From Streptomyces sp. Root431 (GTDB lineage Bacteria > Actinomycetota > Actinomycetes > Streptomycetales > Streptomycetaceae), in NCBI RefSeq assembly GCF_001426585.1, contig NZ_LMEI01000001.1, positions 363,166 through 427,165 of the forward strand: DNA of 64,000 nucleotides. Direction: 5' to 3'. The translations under genes and the position numbers were made by a program. Of the stretch, positions 1 to 10,075 are shown piece after piece. Within the stretch, counting starts at the first letter, position 1. The number at the start of each line of letters is the position of its first letter. The notes beneath the pieces were generated by a model that was not told the DNA's origin, searched no databases, and saw only the letters and a list, made by a program, of their open reading frames with translations.

Positions 1-660
1 CTGGTGGCGGGGCTGCTGCTGCTCGCGGTCTTCGTCCGGGTCGAGTCCCGGCACGCGGCCCCGCTGGTCTCGCTGCCGATGCTGCGGCGGCGCACGGTCG
101 CCTTCGGCAACCTGGGCGGTCTGATCACCTTCTCGATGATGTCGACCGTCGTCTTCGTCCTGACGCTGTACCTCCAGGAGACGCTGGACCTCTCGCCGTT
201 CGGCACCGGGCTCGTCTTCGGCGTCCAGGGCGTCTTCGCGGTCGTGGCCGGGATGCTCGCACCGAAGGTGATCGGCAGGTTCGGCGCCCGCCGCGTCCTG
301 GTCGGCTCGCTCGCCGGGCAGGGCCTCCTGACGGCCGCGATCCTCGGCGTCGGGCGGGACTCGGGCGTGCTCCTGGCGACGGTCGCGGCCTCGCTGGCCT
401 GCATGTTCCACCTGGGCGCGATCATCTCGTACGGACTGATCGTCACCTCGGGCGTCCCGGACGAGGAGCAGGGCCTGGCGACCGGCCTGGTGACGACCAC
501 TCAGCAGGTCGGGCTCACGATCGGGATCCCGCTGCTCGGGGTGCTCGCCACGACGGGCGGCGATCTGTTCGGGGGCGTCCGCACGGTCCTCGCCCTGGAC
601 GCGGCGATCGTGCTCGGTACGGCGGTGCTCGTCGCCCTCGGCCTGCGGCGACGCGCCTGA
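1..660 (+). CDS. MFS transporter, C-terminal part (truncated by window start)
   Basis: The frame is open from the first base and ends in TGA, so the N-terminal half lies outside the window. The visible part (about 219 residues) holds roughly six hydrophobic helices separated by short basic loops, including a loop with PKVIGRFGARR that resembles the MFS motif between helices. The gene ends two bases before the convergent YjbR-like gene. The length and helix pattern suggest the second half of a DHA2-type (14-helix) drug:proton antiporter. The substrate cannot be read from the sequence. Confidence 0.8.
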   Translation: MVAGLLLLAVFVRVESRHAAPLVSLPMLRRRTVAFGNLGGLITFSMMSTVVFVLTLYLQETLDLSPFGTGLVFGVQGVFAVVAGMLAPKVIGRFGARRVLVGSLAGQGLLTAAILGVGRDSGVLLATVAASLACMFHLGAIISYGLIVTSGVPDEEQGLATGLVTTTQQVGLTIGIPLLGVLATTGGDLFGGVRTVLALDAAIVLGTAVLVALGLRRRA

Positions 661-661
661 C

Positions 662-1015
662 CTACGGCCGGTCGAGGCGGAGCCGTACCGCCTTGGGGAG
701 ACCGGCGACGACGAGGTCGTACGAGTCCTCGACGAGCTCCCGGACCATCAGGTCCGGGAGCTCTCCGACGGTCACCGTGTTCCAGTGGCGCTTGTTCATG
801 TGATAGCCGGGGGCGACGGCCGGATGCTCCTCGCGGAGCCGTACGGCCTCGTCCGGATCGCACTTGAGGTTGACCCGCAGCGGCTCGGCATCGAGCCACG
901 ACAGCGCGAACATCTTCCCTACGACCTTGAACACGGAGAAGTCAGGACCGAAGGGGAACTCCTCCACCGCGTCGTTGAAGTCCAGGCAGAAGGCGCGCAG
1001 CTCGTCGGGGGTCAT
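662..1015 (-). CDS. MmcQ/YjbR family DNA-binding-like protein
   Basis: The 117-residue protein has the YjbR (DUF419) layout: an N-terminal stretch with ELRAFCLDFNDAVEEFPFGPD, a central SVFKVVGKMFALSWLDAEPLRVNLKCDP strand pair, and the C-terminal HMNKRHWNTVTV and LVEDSYDLVVAGLP signatures. The fold resembles a CyaY-like or double-wing DNA-binding domain, but no biochemical role is firmly known for the family. The start has a GAGGAG ribosome site that overlaps the end of the upstream CNNM gene, so the two genes are probably co-translated. It is the last gene of the phoH-ybeY-CNNM run. Confidence 0.85.
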   Translation of the reverse strand: MTPDELRAFCLDFNDAVEEFPFGPDFSVFKVVGKMFALSWLDAEPLRVNLKCDPDEAVRLREEHPAVAPGYHMNKRHWNTVTVGELPDLMVRELVEDSYDLVVAGLPKAVRLRLDRP

Positions 1016-1018
1016 CGG

Positions 1019-2314
1019 CTACTCCTCGGGTTCCTGCGGTTCCAGCGGTTCCACGAGCACGGTGACGATCTTGTTCCGGCGGCCGGCCGGGGACTCGGCC
1101 GTGAGCCGCAGCGAGCGGCCGTCCGGCAGGGCGACGACCGCCTTCGCGCCGGCGATCGGCACGCGGCCGAGGGCCTTGGCGAGCAGTCCGCCGACGGTCT
1201 CCACGTCCTCGTCGTCGTACTCGTCGGGGCCGAAGCCGTACAGCTCGCCCAGGTCCCCGATGTCGAGGCGGGCGGTGACGCGGTGGCTGCCCGCGCCCAG
1301 GTCCTGGACGGGCGGCAGTTCGCGGTCGTACTCGTCGGTGATCTCGCCGACGATCTCCTCGAGGATGTCCTCGATGGTGACGATGCCGGCCGTGCCGCCG
1401 TACTCGTCGATGACGACGGCGACGTGGTTGCGCTCCTGCTGCATCTCGCGCAGCAGGTCCCCGGCGTTCTTCGTGTCGGGCACGAAGGTGGCGGCCCGCA
1501 TCGCGGTCGACACGAGGTCCGCCTCGGACTCGCGGTTGATGTGCGTCTTGCGGACGAGGTCCTTCAGATACACGATCCCGACGATGTCGTCCTCGTTCTC
1601 GCCGGTGACCGGGATCCGGGAGAAACCGGAGCGCAGCGCGAGGGTGAGGGCCTGACGGATCGTCTTGTACCGCTCGATGCAGACGAGGTCGGTGCGCGGC
1701 ACCATGACCTCCCGGACGAGCGTGTCGCCGAGTTCGAAGACCGAGTGCACCATGCGGCGCTCCTCGTCCTCGATGAGCGACTCGCTCTCGGCGAGGTCGA
1801 CCATGGCCCGCAGCTCGGCCTCGGAGGCGAAGGGGCCCTTGCGGAAGCCCTTGCCCGGCGTCAGCGCGTTGCCGATGAGGATGAGCAGCTGCGGGATCGG
1901 CCCCATGATCCGGGCGAGCGGCAGCAGGACGTACGCGGCGGCGGTCGCCGTGTTCAGCGGGTGCTGGCGGCCGATGGTGCGCGGCGAGACGCCGACGGCC
2001 ACGTACGAGACGAGGACCATGACGGCGATGGCGACGAGCAGTGCCTCCCAGGTCTCCGGGAAGGCTTCGAGGCAGGCGTACGTGACGAGGACGCCGGCCG
2101 CCATCTCGCAGGCGACGCGGACGAGCAGCGCCACGTTGAGATAGCGGGTCGGGTCGGCGGCGATCTGGGCGAGCTTCTCGGCCCCGCGCCGCCCGGACCG
2201 TACGGCCTCGGCGGCGCGGAAGCTGGTGACGCGGGCGAGACCGGCCTCGGCGCAGGCGGCGAGCCAGGCGACGACGACCAGGGCGACCGCGCCGAGGATC
2301 AGCGACACGTCCAT
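1019..2314 (-). CDS. CNNM/HlyC-CorC family membrane protein with tandem CBS domains
   Basis: At 431 residues this matches the usual three-part architecture. Residues 1-190 form the CNNM (DUF21) transmembrane domain. A pair of CBS domains follows at about 205-330, with VREVMVPRTDLVCI opening the first and VVIDEYGGTAGIVTIEDILEEIVGEI in the second. A C-terminal CorC_HlyC domain at about 345-425 includes the DIGDLGELYG and VGGLLAKALGRVP signatures. Family members are linked to Mg2+/Co2+ efflux or divalent-ion homeostasis; older names call them hemolysins, which is misleading. It starts four bases after the ybeY stop, so it belongs to the phoH-ybeY operon. Confidence 0.92.
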   Translation of the reverse strand: MDVSLILGAVALVVVAWLAACAEAGLARVTSFRAAEAVRSGRRGAEKLAQIAADPTRYLNVALLVRVACEMAAGVLVTYACLEAFPETWEALLVAIAVMVLVSYVAVGVSPRTIGRQHPLNTATAAAYVLLPLARIMGPIPQLLILIGNALTPGKGFRKGPFASEAELRAMVDLAESESLIEDEERRMVHSVFELGDTLVREVMVPRTDLVCIERYKTIRQALTLALRSGFSRIPVTGENEDDIVGIVYLKDLVRKTHINRESEADLVSTAMRAATFVPDTKNAGDLLREMQQERNHVAVVIDEYGGTAGIVTIEDILEEIVGEITDEYDRELPPVQDLGAGSHRVTARLDIGDLGELYGFGPDEYDDEDVETVGGLLAKALGRVPIAGAKAVVALPDGRSLRLTAESPAGRRNKIVTVLVEPLEPQEPEE

Positions 2315-2318
2315 CGGG

Positions 2319-2816
2319 TCAGGAGACGGTCGGCGCCGGGGACGGGCCGGTGAGGCCCTTCTCCGCGCGCCAGCCGTCGACGATCGCCGCCTGGAGGCCG
2401 AACATCTCGGCCTTCTCCTCGGGCTCCTCGTGGTCGTACCCGAGGAGGTGGAGCACCCCGTGGACGGTGAGGAGCTGGAGCTCCTCGTCCATGGAGTGCT
2501 CCGTCGGCGCGTCCTTGCCCTGCTGGGTGGCGACCTCGGGGCAGAGCACGATGTCGCCCAGGAGCCCCTGCGGGGGCTCCTGGTCGTCCTTCGCCGGCGG
2601 ACGGAGCTCGTCCATCGGGAAGGACATGACGTCCGTCGGCCCGGGCAGGTCCATCCACTGGATGTGGAGCTGCTCCATCGCCTCCGCGTCCACGACGATC
2701 ACCGAGAGCTCGGAGAGGGGGTGGATGCGCATGCGCGCGAGCGCGTAGCGGGCGATGTCGAGGATCGCCTGCTCGTCGACCTCGGTACCGGACTCGTTGT
2801 TGACGTCGATCGACAT
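2319..2816 (-). CDS. ybeY: Endoribonuclease YbeY, 16S rRNA maturation
   Basis: YbeY is a zinc-dependent single-strand endoribonuclease that takes part in 16S rRNA 3'-end processing and 70S ribosome quality control. The 165-residue protein carries the diagnostic H-x3-H-x5-H zinc motif as His119, His123 and His129 in [11 protein letters not shown]. The upstream block [13 protein letters not shown] (about residues 58-70) and [10 protein letters not shown] are also family hallmarks. It lies 12 bases after phoH, the usual bacterial partner, and immediately before the CNNM gene. A weak GGGAAG ribosome site is set rather far from the ATG. Confidence 0.97.
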   Translation of the reverse strand: MSIDVNNESGTEVDEQAILDIARYALARMRIHPLSELSVIVVDAEAMEQLHIQWMDLPGPTDVMSFPMDELRPPAKDDQEPPQGLLGDIVLCPEVATQQGKDAPTEHSMDEELQLLTVHGVLHLLGYDHEEPEEKAEMFGLQAAIVDGWRAEKGLTGPSPAPTVS

Positions 2817-2828
2817 GTGTTCTGCGTT

Positions 2829-3908
<1,080 letters not shown>

Positions 3909-4013
3909 GGGCCGGCACTGTGGCCTGCGCATACCTCCCGTTGCAGGGTTCTCGCTGCTCGACAACCTCTCGGCTTCCAAGCCTACGACCTGGCGGGGAC
4001 CGACCGAAGGGAT

Positions 4014-5132
4014 TTACGAAGCGGCCGCACGGAAGCCGATCGTGGGCACCGCCCGGCGCAGCGGCCAGGGGCGGGCGGGGGCGGGCAGGAGCCGCTCCAG
4101 GAAGGCGTACCGGCCGCGCAGCGCCTCGGGGTCCTGCTTCGCGTGCCCCTGGACGTGCTGCCACCAGGCGGCGATCTCGCCCCAGGTGGGGGCGGAGAGC
4201 GAGCCGCCGAACTCCTGGACGGAGAGGGCCGCGGTGAGGCCGGCGAAGGCGAGCCGGTCGGCGAGGGGCCAGTCCGCGAGGGTGCCGGTGACGAAACCGG
4301 CGACGAAGACGTCCCCCGCACCGGTCGGGTCGAGGGCGGAGACCTGGATGGCGGGGACCTCGGCGGTCTCGCCGGTGGCGCCGTCGACCGCGTAGGCGCC
4401 CTCGGCACCGAGAGTGACCACGGCGTAGCGGACCTTGTCGGCGAGGGCGCGGGCGGCGGCCCGGGGGCAGTCGGTGCGGGTGTACCGCATGGCCTCGGCG
4501 GCGTTGGGCAGGAAGGCCTCGCAGTGCTCCAGGTCGGTGAGGCCCGCGAGGTCCCAGTGGCCGGTGTCGTCCCAGCCGACGTCGGCGAAGACCTTGGCGC
4601 CGCCGCGGGCGGCCTGGGCGACCCACTCCTCGCTGCGGCCGGGGACGAGGGAGGCGACGGCGGCGCGGGCGTGCGGCGGGTAGGCGGGCAGGGCGCCGTC
4701 GAGCGGCGGGGCCTCGTGGCCGTGGGAGACCATCGTGCGCTCGCCCTCGTAGGCCATGGAGACGGTCACCGGGGAGTGCCAGCCGGGGACGGTGCGGGAG
4801 AGGCTCAGGTCGATGCCCTCGCCCTGCTCCAGGGCGTCCCAGCAGTACTCGCCGTAGTGGTCGTCGCCGAAGGCGGCGGCGAGGGAGGTGCGCAGGCCGA
4901 GGCGGGCGAGGGCGGTGGCCATGTTGGCGACGCCGCCGGGGCTGGAGCCCATGCCGCGGGCCCAGGACTCGGTGCCGCGGACGGGGGCGCTGTCGAGGCC
5001 CGTGAAGATGATGTCGAGGAAGACCGTGCCCGTCAGGAAGACGTCGCAGTCGGGGTCGGTGGGCTCGCGCAGGCACACCAACGGGTCGACCCCGGCGTGG
5101 TGTTGCGGCTGGTCTCCCCTTGCTGTGCTCAC
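4014..5132 (-). CDS. PfkB-family carbohydrate kinase
   Basis: This is a 372-residue ribokinase/PfkB fold protein. It has the N-terminal glycine motif in GGVANMATALARLGL and the C-terminal active-site signature DPTGAGDVFVAGFVTG, where the Asp of GAGD is the catalytic base. The substrate is a sugar or nucleoside that the sequence does not identify. The first 30 residues precede the strand that usually opens the fold. The GTG start is preceded by GGGGAG at a 5-base spacing. It is transcribed divergently from the MFS gene at 5389, across a 256-base spacer that may hold a Crp-type site. Confidence 0.88.
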   Translation of the reverse strand: MSTARGDQPQHHAGVDPLVCLREPTDPDCDVFLTGTVFLDIIFTGLDSAPVRGTESWARGMGSSPGGVANMATALARLGLRTSLAAAFGDDHYGEYCWDALEQGEGIDLSLSRTVPGWHSPVTVSMAYEGERTMVSHGHEAPPLDGALPAYPPHARAAVASLVPGRSEEWVAQAARGGAKVFADVGWDDTGHWDLAGLTDLEHCEAFLPNAAEAMRYTRTDCPRAAARALADKVRYAVVTLGAEGAYAVDGATGETAEVPAIQVSALDPTGAGDVFVAGFVTGTLADWPLADRLAFAGLTAALSVQEFGGSLSAPTWGEIAAWWQHVQGHAKQDPEALRGRYAFLERLLPAPARPWPLRRAVPTIGFRAAAS

Positions 5133-5249
5133 GGCGGCTCCCCGTACGTGGTGCGGATCAGTTCAGTGTGCCCGATGGGGGCCGGGTGACGGGTGGGACG
5201 CACGAGGAAGGTCTACCCCCTACCCGCAAACCCGCAGACCAAACCGATA

Positions 5250-5263
5250 GTGACCCGGATCAC
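5250..5263. promoter_or_regulatory. Possible Crp-type operator (GTGA-N6-TCAC)
   Basis: GTGACCCGGATCAC is an inverted repeat that fits the core of cAMP-receptor-protein sites (GTGA-N6-TCAC). It lies in the divergent spacer between the PfkB kinase and the MFS transporter. A TACCCT hexamer that could be a plus-strand -10 follows at 5270-5275. The match is short and could be chance. Confidence 0.35.
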
Positions 5264-5388
5264 ACACTTTACCCTCGGATACCACCTTCTCGGGCAACTC
5301 ACCTGCTTGATACACATGGTTCCGCGACCCCGTGCTCCGTGCACCACCGGGCGCTCCACCCCTCCCTTTTCCTTTCCCGGGAACGCCC

Positions 5389-6723
5389 ATGTCGTCGCGC
5401 CTGCGCGGCTCGGGGGCCCTCGTCGCCCTCGTCGCCCTCTTCACCGCCGGTTACCTCGCCCCGTACCTGCTGCCGACCGTCGTCGGCCGCCTCGCCTCGG
5501 GCCTCGGCCTCGGCCCCTCCCAGGCCGGCCTGGTCGGCTCGGTGCTGCTGCTCGGCTCCTCCGCCGCCGGATTCACGCTCGCCGCGCGCGGCGAGCGGAT
5601 CGGCCCCCGCACCGCGGCCCGCGCGGGCCTCCTCGCCATGGCCGTCGGATACGGCTCCGCCGCCGCGACCCACACCGTGCCCCTGGTGGTCGCGGGCGCC
5701 GTCCTCGGCGGCCTCGGCTCGGGCACGGCGACGGCGGTCGCCGCGGCCGGGATCGCCGGCGAGCGCGACCCGCACCAGGCCTCGACGCTGGGCCTGCTCA
5801 CCGTCTCGGCCACCGCGGGCGCCCTCTACCTCACGCTGCCGCACCTGGGCGGCGGCCACGCGCCCCCGCTGCTCGCGATCGCCTGCGCGGCGGTCCTGGT
5901 GTGGCCGCTGACGGGCCGGCTGGCGGGCTCCACGCGCGCGCGCGGAACCCGTACGGACTCCCCCGCGGGCCCGCTGCCGTACCGCAGGGCCGGGGCCGTG
6001 CTCGCCGGGGGCATCCTGTGCTGGTCCCTCGCGCAGAACGCGCTCTGGGGCGTGAGCGGCCGCATCGGACTGACCCAGGCCGGGCTCTCCGAGGTCACCG
6101 TCGGCGCGGTCTTCGCGGCGGCGCTCGGCGCGGGGCTCGCCGGGGTCACGGCGGCCGGCGCGCTCGGCTCGCGCCTCGGCCGGGCGGTGCCGATCGGCGT
6201 GGGCACCGCCGCCATCGCGGGTTGCGTGCTGCTGAGTTCGGCCGCCGGGAACCTGGCCTCCTTCGCGACCGGCGAGATCCTGTGGAACGCCGTCTACCCG
6301 GTCGTCCTCTCGTACCTCCTCGGCCTGGCCGCCTCCCTCGACCCGCGCGGCCGCTGGGCCGTCCTGGTCGGCTCGGCGTCCTCCCTGGGCGTGGCCTGCG
6401 GCCCGGTCGTCGGCAGCCTGCTCTCGGAGAGCGCCGGGTACCCGGGCATGGGCGTGGTCCTCTGCGCCCTGCTCCTCCTCGTCGCGGTCCCCATGACGGC
6501 CGTGGCCCGCCACGCCTCCGGCCGCCCCCTCGTCCCGGGCTCCGTCCGGCGCCGCGGCGGCGCCCCTGCCGCGGTCCTCGCGGGCACGGCCTCGGCGTCC
6601 TCCGCCCTCGTCCCTCAGATGGGCGCCCCGGAACAGCCGGTCACCGAGTTCCCCGTCGGCACCGCCCGCCGCCGCGCGGCGAAATCGGCCTTCCGTCTGG
6701 CGCGTCCCTCGGACCGCGGATAG
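5389..6723 (+). CDS. MFS transporter (12-helix type)
   Basis: The 444-residue integral membrane protein has about twelve hydrophobic helices, starting at GALVALVALFTAGYLAPYLLPTVVGRL, and an Ala/Gly-rich composition typical of major facilitator transporters. The loop AARGERIGPRTAARAG occupies the place of the cytoplasmic helix 2-3 motif. The last 90 residues are a basic cytoplasmic tail with little recognisable structure. I used the ATG giving MSSRLRGSG; the upstream in-frame ATG would add a proline-rich non-conserved leader. A weak GGGAA lies upstream. The substrate is unknown. Confidence 0.85.
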   Translation: MSSRLRGSGALVALVALFTAGYLAPYLLPTVVGRLASGLGLGPSQAGLVGSVLLLGSSAAGFTLAARGERIGPRTAARAGLLAMAVGYGSAAATHTVPLVVAGAVLGGLGSGTATAVAAAGIAGERDPHQASTLGLLTVSATAGALYLTLPHLGGGHAPPLLAIACAAVLVWPLTGRLAGSTRARGTRTDSPAGPLPYRRAGAVLAGGILCWSLAQNALWGVSGRIGLTQAGLSEVTVGAVFAAALGAGLAGVTAAGALGSRLGRAVPIGVGTAAIAGCVLLSSAAGNLASFATGEILWNAVYPVVLSYLLGLAASLDPRGRWAVLVGSASSLGVACGPVVGSLLSESAGYPGMGVVLCALLLLVAVPMTAVARHASGRPLVPGSVRRRGGAPAAVLAGTASASSALVPQMGAPEQPVTEFPVGTARRRAAKSAFRLARPSDRG

Positions 6724-6948
6724 CGGCGGGCTCCACCCCCTGCCACCTGCGGCGTTCATCTCGTGGTGAATCCGCTTGTTGGGTGATACGAGCGCCACCC
6801 GGCCGACTTCTTCGTGTGATCCGCCAATACGGAGGCCGTGCGGGGCGGGCGCAGACTCACTGCCACGACCACTGCCGGCCAACCCTCCTCCACCGGGGGG
6901 GCTGTTCGGCATGGCCGCCCACAGGACCGACGCAGATGGGGGAAGCAC

Positions 6949-7695
6949 GTGAGCGTGCAGGATCAGTACGACGAGATCGGTGAGGCCTTCGAGGGATTCA
7001 AGTCCCTGCCGCTGATGCGTTACGGCGAGGTACCGAGCTTCCTTGCCCTGGTCGGGGACGTGACCGGCAGGTCGGTCCTCGACCTGGCGTGCGGCACCGG
7101 CTTCTACAGCAGGGAGTTCAAGCGGCGCGGCGCCGCCGAGGTCCTCGGCGTCGACATCTCCGTCGAGATGATCGCCGCCGCGAAGGAGATCGACCAGCGT
7201 GACCCGCTGGGCGTGGTCTACGAGGTCGGCAACGTCTCCGAGCTGCGGCAGCTCGACCGGCGCTTCGACATCGCACTGGGCGTGCAGTGTCTCAACTACG
7301 CCGGGGACATCGCCGAGATGGAGCGGATGTGCGCGAACATCCACAAGAACCTGAAGCCGGGCGGTGAGTTCTTCCTGCTCGTCCAGACGCCCGACTTCCG
7401 GTACGACGGCCCGCCGCTGGACAAGTACGGCTTCCGCATCGAGGCGACCGGCGAGGAGATCGAGACGGGCAGCCGCGGGCGGCTCACGGCGCTCCTCGAC
7501 CCGCAGCCGATCACCATCATCACGACCTGCCCGCGCCGCGAGGTCTACGAGCAGTCCCTGAAGGCGGCCGGGTTCGGCGCACTGGAGTGGGTCCCGCTGT
7601 CGGTGTCCGAGGCGGGCATCCGTGAGTACGGCGAGGAGTTCTGGGCGGACATGCGCTCCAACCCGCCGCTGGAACTGCTGCGCTGCCGCGCCTGA
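6949..7695 (+). CDS. Class I SAM-dependent methyltransferase
   Basis: The 248-residue protein has the Rossmann methyltransferase motifs in order: motif I VLDLACGTGFYSREF (about residues 43-57), the acidic loop VLGVDISVEMI (motif II) and the LGVQCLNYAGDIAEME and NLKPGGEFFLLVQTP strands (motifs IV-V). It probably acts on a small molecule, since no nucleic-acid or protein-binding domain is attached. The GTG start (VSVQDQYDEIG) has GGGGGA five bases upstream; the earlier in-frame start would add 37 arginine-rich residues with no ribosome site. It ends six bases before the convergent deaminase gene. Confidence 0.88.
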   Translation: MSVQDQYDEIGEAFEGFKSLPLMRYGEVPSFLALVGDVTGRSVLDLACGTGFYSREFKRRGAAEVLGVDISVEMIAAAKEIDQRDPLGVVYEVGNVSELRQLDRRFDIALGVQCLNYAGDIAEMERMCANIHKNLKPGGEFFLLVQTPDFRYDGPPLDKYGFRIEATGEEIETGSRGRLTALLDPQPITIITTCPRREVYEQSLKAAGFGALEWVPLSVSEAGIREYGEEFWADMRSNPPLELLRCRA

Positions 7696-7701
7696 CGTCC
7701 G

Positions 7702-8721
7702 CTACGCCCCGAAGTCGAAGGCCTCCACCTCCGCGAGGTACCGGGCCCTGCGCGGCTCGTCGTCCTCCAGGAAGGAGGCCTCGAAGGAGTTGCGGGCGAG
7801 TTCGCGGAGCTGTTCCGGCTCCAGGGCCAGGGCGGCCCGGACGGCGTCGAAGTTGTCGCCCGCGTAGCCGCCGAAGTAGGCCGGGTCGTCGGAGTTCACC
7901 GTCACCAGCAGGCCCGCGTCCATCATGGCGCGCAGCGGGTGGTCGGCGAGGGTGTCGATGACGCGCAGCCGGACGTTCGACAGGGGGCAGAGCGTCAGCG
8001 GCACCCGCTCGCGGGCCAGCCGGGCGACGAGCTCCGGGTCCTCCATGCAGCGCAGACCGTGGTCGACGCGCTCCACGCCGAGGACGTCCAGGGCCTCGCG
8101 GACGTACTCCGCGGGGCCCTCCTCGCCCGCGTGGGCGACGCGGCGCAGTCCGAGCCGGGCGGCCTCCTCGTACACCTCGCGGAACTTCGCCGGCGGGTGG
8201 CCGACCTCCGCCGAGTCCAGACCGACGCCGGTGATCCGGTGCAGGTGCGGCTTCGCGGCCTCCAGGGTGGCAAGGGCCGACTCGGCGGACTCGTCGCGCA
8301 GGAAGCACATGATGAGCCGCGTCGAGATGCCGTACCGCTCCTCGGCCCGGTCGAGGGCGGCCCCGAGGCCCTCGACGACGGTGCCGATCGCGACTCCGCG
8401 CGCGGTGTGCGCCTGCGGGTCGAAGAAGATCTCGGCGTGCCGGACGCCCTGGGCCGCGGCCCGCTCCAGATAGGCGTCGGCGAGCTCGGTGAAGTCCTCT
8501 GCGGTGCGCAGGACCGCCATCAGGCCGTAGTAGAGGTCCAGGAAGGACTGGAGGTCGCTGAACTCGTACGCCTCGCGCAGGGCGTTCGTGTCCGCGTAGG
8601 GCAGGGTGACGCCGTTGCGCGCGGCGAGCGCGAAGGCCAGCTCGGGTTCGAGGGTGCCTTCGATGTGGAGGTGCAGTTCGGCCTTGGGAAGAGCCGTCGG
8701 GAGTGCCGTGGGGAGGGGCAT
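7702..8721 (-). CDS. add: Adenosine/adenine deaminase family amidohydrolase
   Basis: This 339-residue TIM-barrel metal hydrolase has the N-terminal zinc motif HLHIEGT (about residues 17-23), the active-site histidine in RRVAHAGEEGP, HGLRCMEDPEL, and the C-terminal TVNSDDPAYFGG with the catalytic Asp pair. It deaminates adenosine or adenine in purine salvage. The segment GVGLDSAEVGHPP replaces the usual adenosine-deaminase GxDLAGdE block and resembles the Aah1-type adenine deaminase subfamily, so adenine may be the real substrate. It follows rnz by ten bases in a minus-strand group of HIT-rnz-add. Confidence 0.88.
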   Translation of the reverse strand: MPLPTALPTALPKAELHLHIEGTLEPELAFALAARNGVTLPYADTNALREAYEFSDLQSFLDLYYGLMAVLRTAEDFTELADAYLERAAAQGVRHAEIFFDPQAHTARGVAIGTVVEGLGAALDRAEERYGISTRLIMCFLRDESAESALATLEAAKPHLHRITGVGLDSAEVGHPPAKFREVYEEAARLGLRRVAHAGEEGPAEYVREALDVLGVERVDHGLRCMEDPELVARLARERVPLTLCPLSNVRLRVIDTLADHPLRAMMDAGLLVTVNSDDPAYFGGYAGDNFDAVRAALALEPEQLRELARNSFEASFLEDDEPRRARYLAEVEAFDFGA

Positions 8722-8731
8722 GGGTGGTGCT

Positions 8732-9634
8732 CTATCTCTTCGGTACGGGGACCCTCATGAGGTCCTGGGCAATGCTCAGTTCGCCGTCGAACCCGGCCGC
8801 CCGCGCCTGCCGCTCGAACTCGGCCGGGTCGCTGTAGCGCTGGGAGAAGTGGGTCAGGACGAGGTGGCGCACGCCCGCGTCCCGCGCGACGGCCGCCGCC
8901 TGTCCTGCCGTCAGATGGCCGTGGTCTGTGGCGAGCCGGACGTCCTCGTCGAGGAAGGTCGACTCGATGACGAGCATGTCGGCGCCCTCGGCCAGCGCGT
9001 ACACCCCGTCGCAGAGACGGGTGTCCATGACGAAGGCGAAGCGCTGCCCCCGCCGGACCTCGCTGACCTCGTCGAGCGTCACGCCGCCGAGCACGCCGTC
9101 GTGCTGGATCCGGCCCACGTCGGGGCCCTTGATGCCGTGCGCGGCGAGCCGCTCGGGCAGGATGCGGCGCCCGTCGGGCTCGACGATCCGATAGCCGTAC
9201 GACTCGACGGGGTGGGAGAGCTTGCGCGCGTCGAGCGTGAAGGTCTCGGTGACCGCGAGCGGCCCGTCGGCGGCGACGGGCGCCTCGGTCAGCTTCACGG
9301 TCTCGCGGTAGGCCGTGGCGTACCGCAGCCGCTCGAAGAAGTGCTGCCCGCTCGCCGGGTAGTGGGCGGTGACCGGGTGCGGGACCTGGTCGAGGTTGAT
9401 CCGCTGGATCACCCCGGCCAGGCCGAGCGAGTGGTCGCCGTGGAAGTGCGTGACGCAGATCCGGTCGAGGTCGTGCGCGGCGACCCCGGCCCGCAGCATC
9501 TGGCGCTGGGTGCCCTCGCCGGGATCGAAGAGGATGCCCTGACCGTCCCAGCGCAGCAGATAGCCGTTGTGGTTGCGGTGCCGGGTCGGGACCTGGCTGG
9601 CGGTCCCGAGGACGACCAGTTCGCGTACGGACAC
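8732..9634 (-). CDS. rnz: Ribonuclease Z
   Basis: RNase Z is the metallo-beta-lactamase-fold endonuclease that trims tRNA precursors 3' of the discriminator base. The 300-residue length is that of the short bacterial form. The zinc signature is [11 protein letters not shown] (H-x-D-H) preceded by THFH, and the C-terminal [11 protein letters not shown] and FVMDTRL motifs supply further ligands. It lies three bases after the HIT gene and is probably co-transcribed. Streptomyces tRNAs often lack encoded CCA, as do both tRNA genes in this window, so 3' trimming matters here. Confidence 0.95.
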   Translation of the reverse strand: MSVRELVVLGTASQVPTRHRNHNGYLLRWDGQGILFDPGEGTQRQMLRAGVAAHDLDRICVTHFHGDHSLGLAGVIQRINLDQVPHPVTAHYPASGQHFFERLRYATAYRETVKLTEAPVAADGPLAVTETFTLDARKLSHPVESYGYRIVEPDGRRILPERLAAHGIKGPDVGRIQHDGVLGGVTLDEVSEVRRGQRFAFVMDTRLCDGVYALAEGADMLVIESTFLDEDVRLATDHGHLTAGQAAAVARDAGVRHLVLTHFSQRYSDPAEFERQARAAGFDGELSIAQDLMRVPVPKR

Positions 9635-9637
9635 GGG

Positions 9638-9997
9638 TTATCCGGGGGGCCAGTTGAGACCGCGGCCGCCCAGCACGTGCGCGTGGGCGTGGAAGACGGT
9701 CTGGCCCGCGCCGGCTCCGGTGTTGAAGACGATCCGGAAGCCGTGGCCGTCGACCTTCTCCTGCGCGGCGACCTCTCCGGCCTCGCGCAGTATGTCGGCG
9801 GCGACGGTCGGCGCGGCGGCGGCCAGGGAGGCGGCGTCCGGGTAGTGCAGCCGCGGGATGACGAGGACGTGCGTGGGCGCCTGCGGGTTGATGTCGCGGA
9901 ACGCGACGGTCGTCTCGGTCTCGCGCACGATCGTCGCCGGCACCTCCCCTTCCGCGATCTTGCAGAACAGGCAGTCGCTCTGCGGCTCTCCGGCCAT
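9638..9997 (-). CDS. HIT-family nucleotide-binding protein (HinT-like)
   Basis: The 119-residue protein is a compact histidine-triad hydrolase. It has CLFCKIAEGEVPATIV at the N terminus, HVLVIPRLHYPD in the middle and the triad FHAHAHVLGG at the C terminus. HinT-type enzymes hydrolyse AMP-lysine or adenosine phosphoramidates. The CxxC of CLFCKI could bind zinc, as in other HinT proteins. It is the first gene of HIT-rnz-add. Confidence 0.93.
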   Translation of the reverse strand: MAGEPQSDCLFCKIAEGEVPATIVRETETTVAFRDINPQAPTHVLVIPRLHYPDAASLAAAAPTVAADILREAGEVAAQEKVDGHGFRIVFNTGAGAGQTVFHAHAHVLGGRGLNWPPG

Positions 9998-10075
9998 GTC
10001 CCGGGCCTCCTCGCTCTGGTGTGGATCGGTACGACGGGAATGCTATCCGCCGCCACCGGCCGGACCGCTCCCCGG

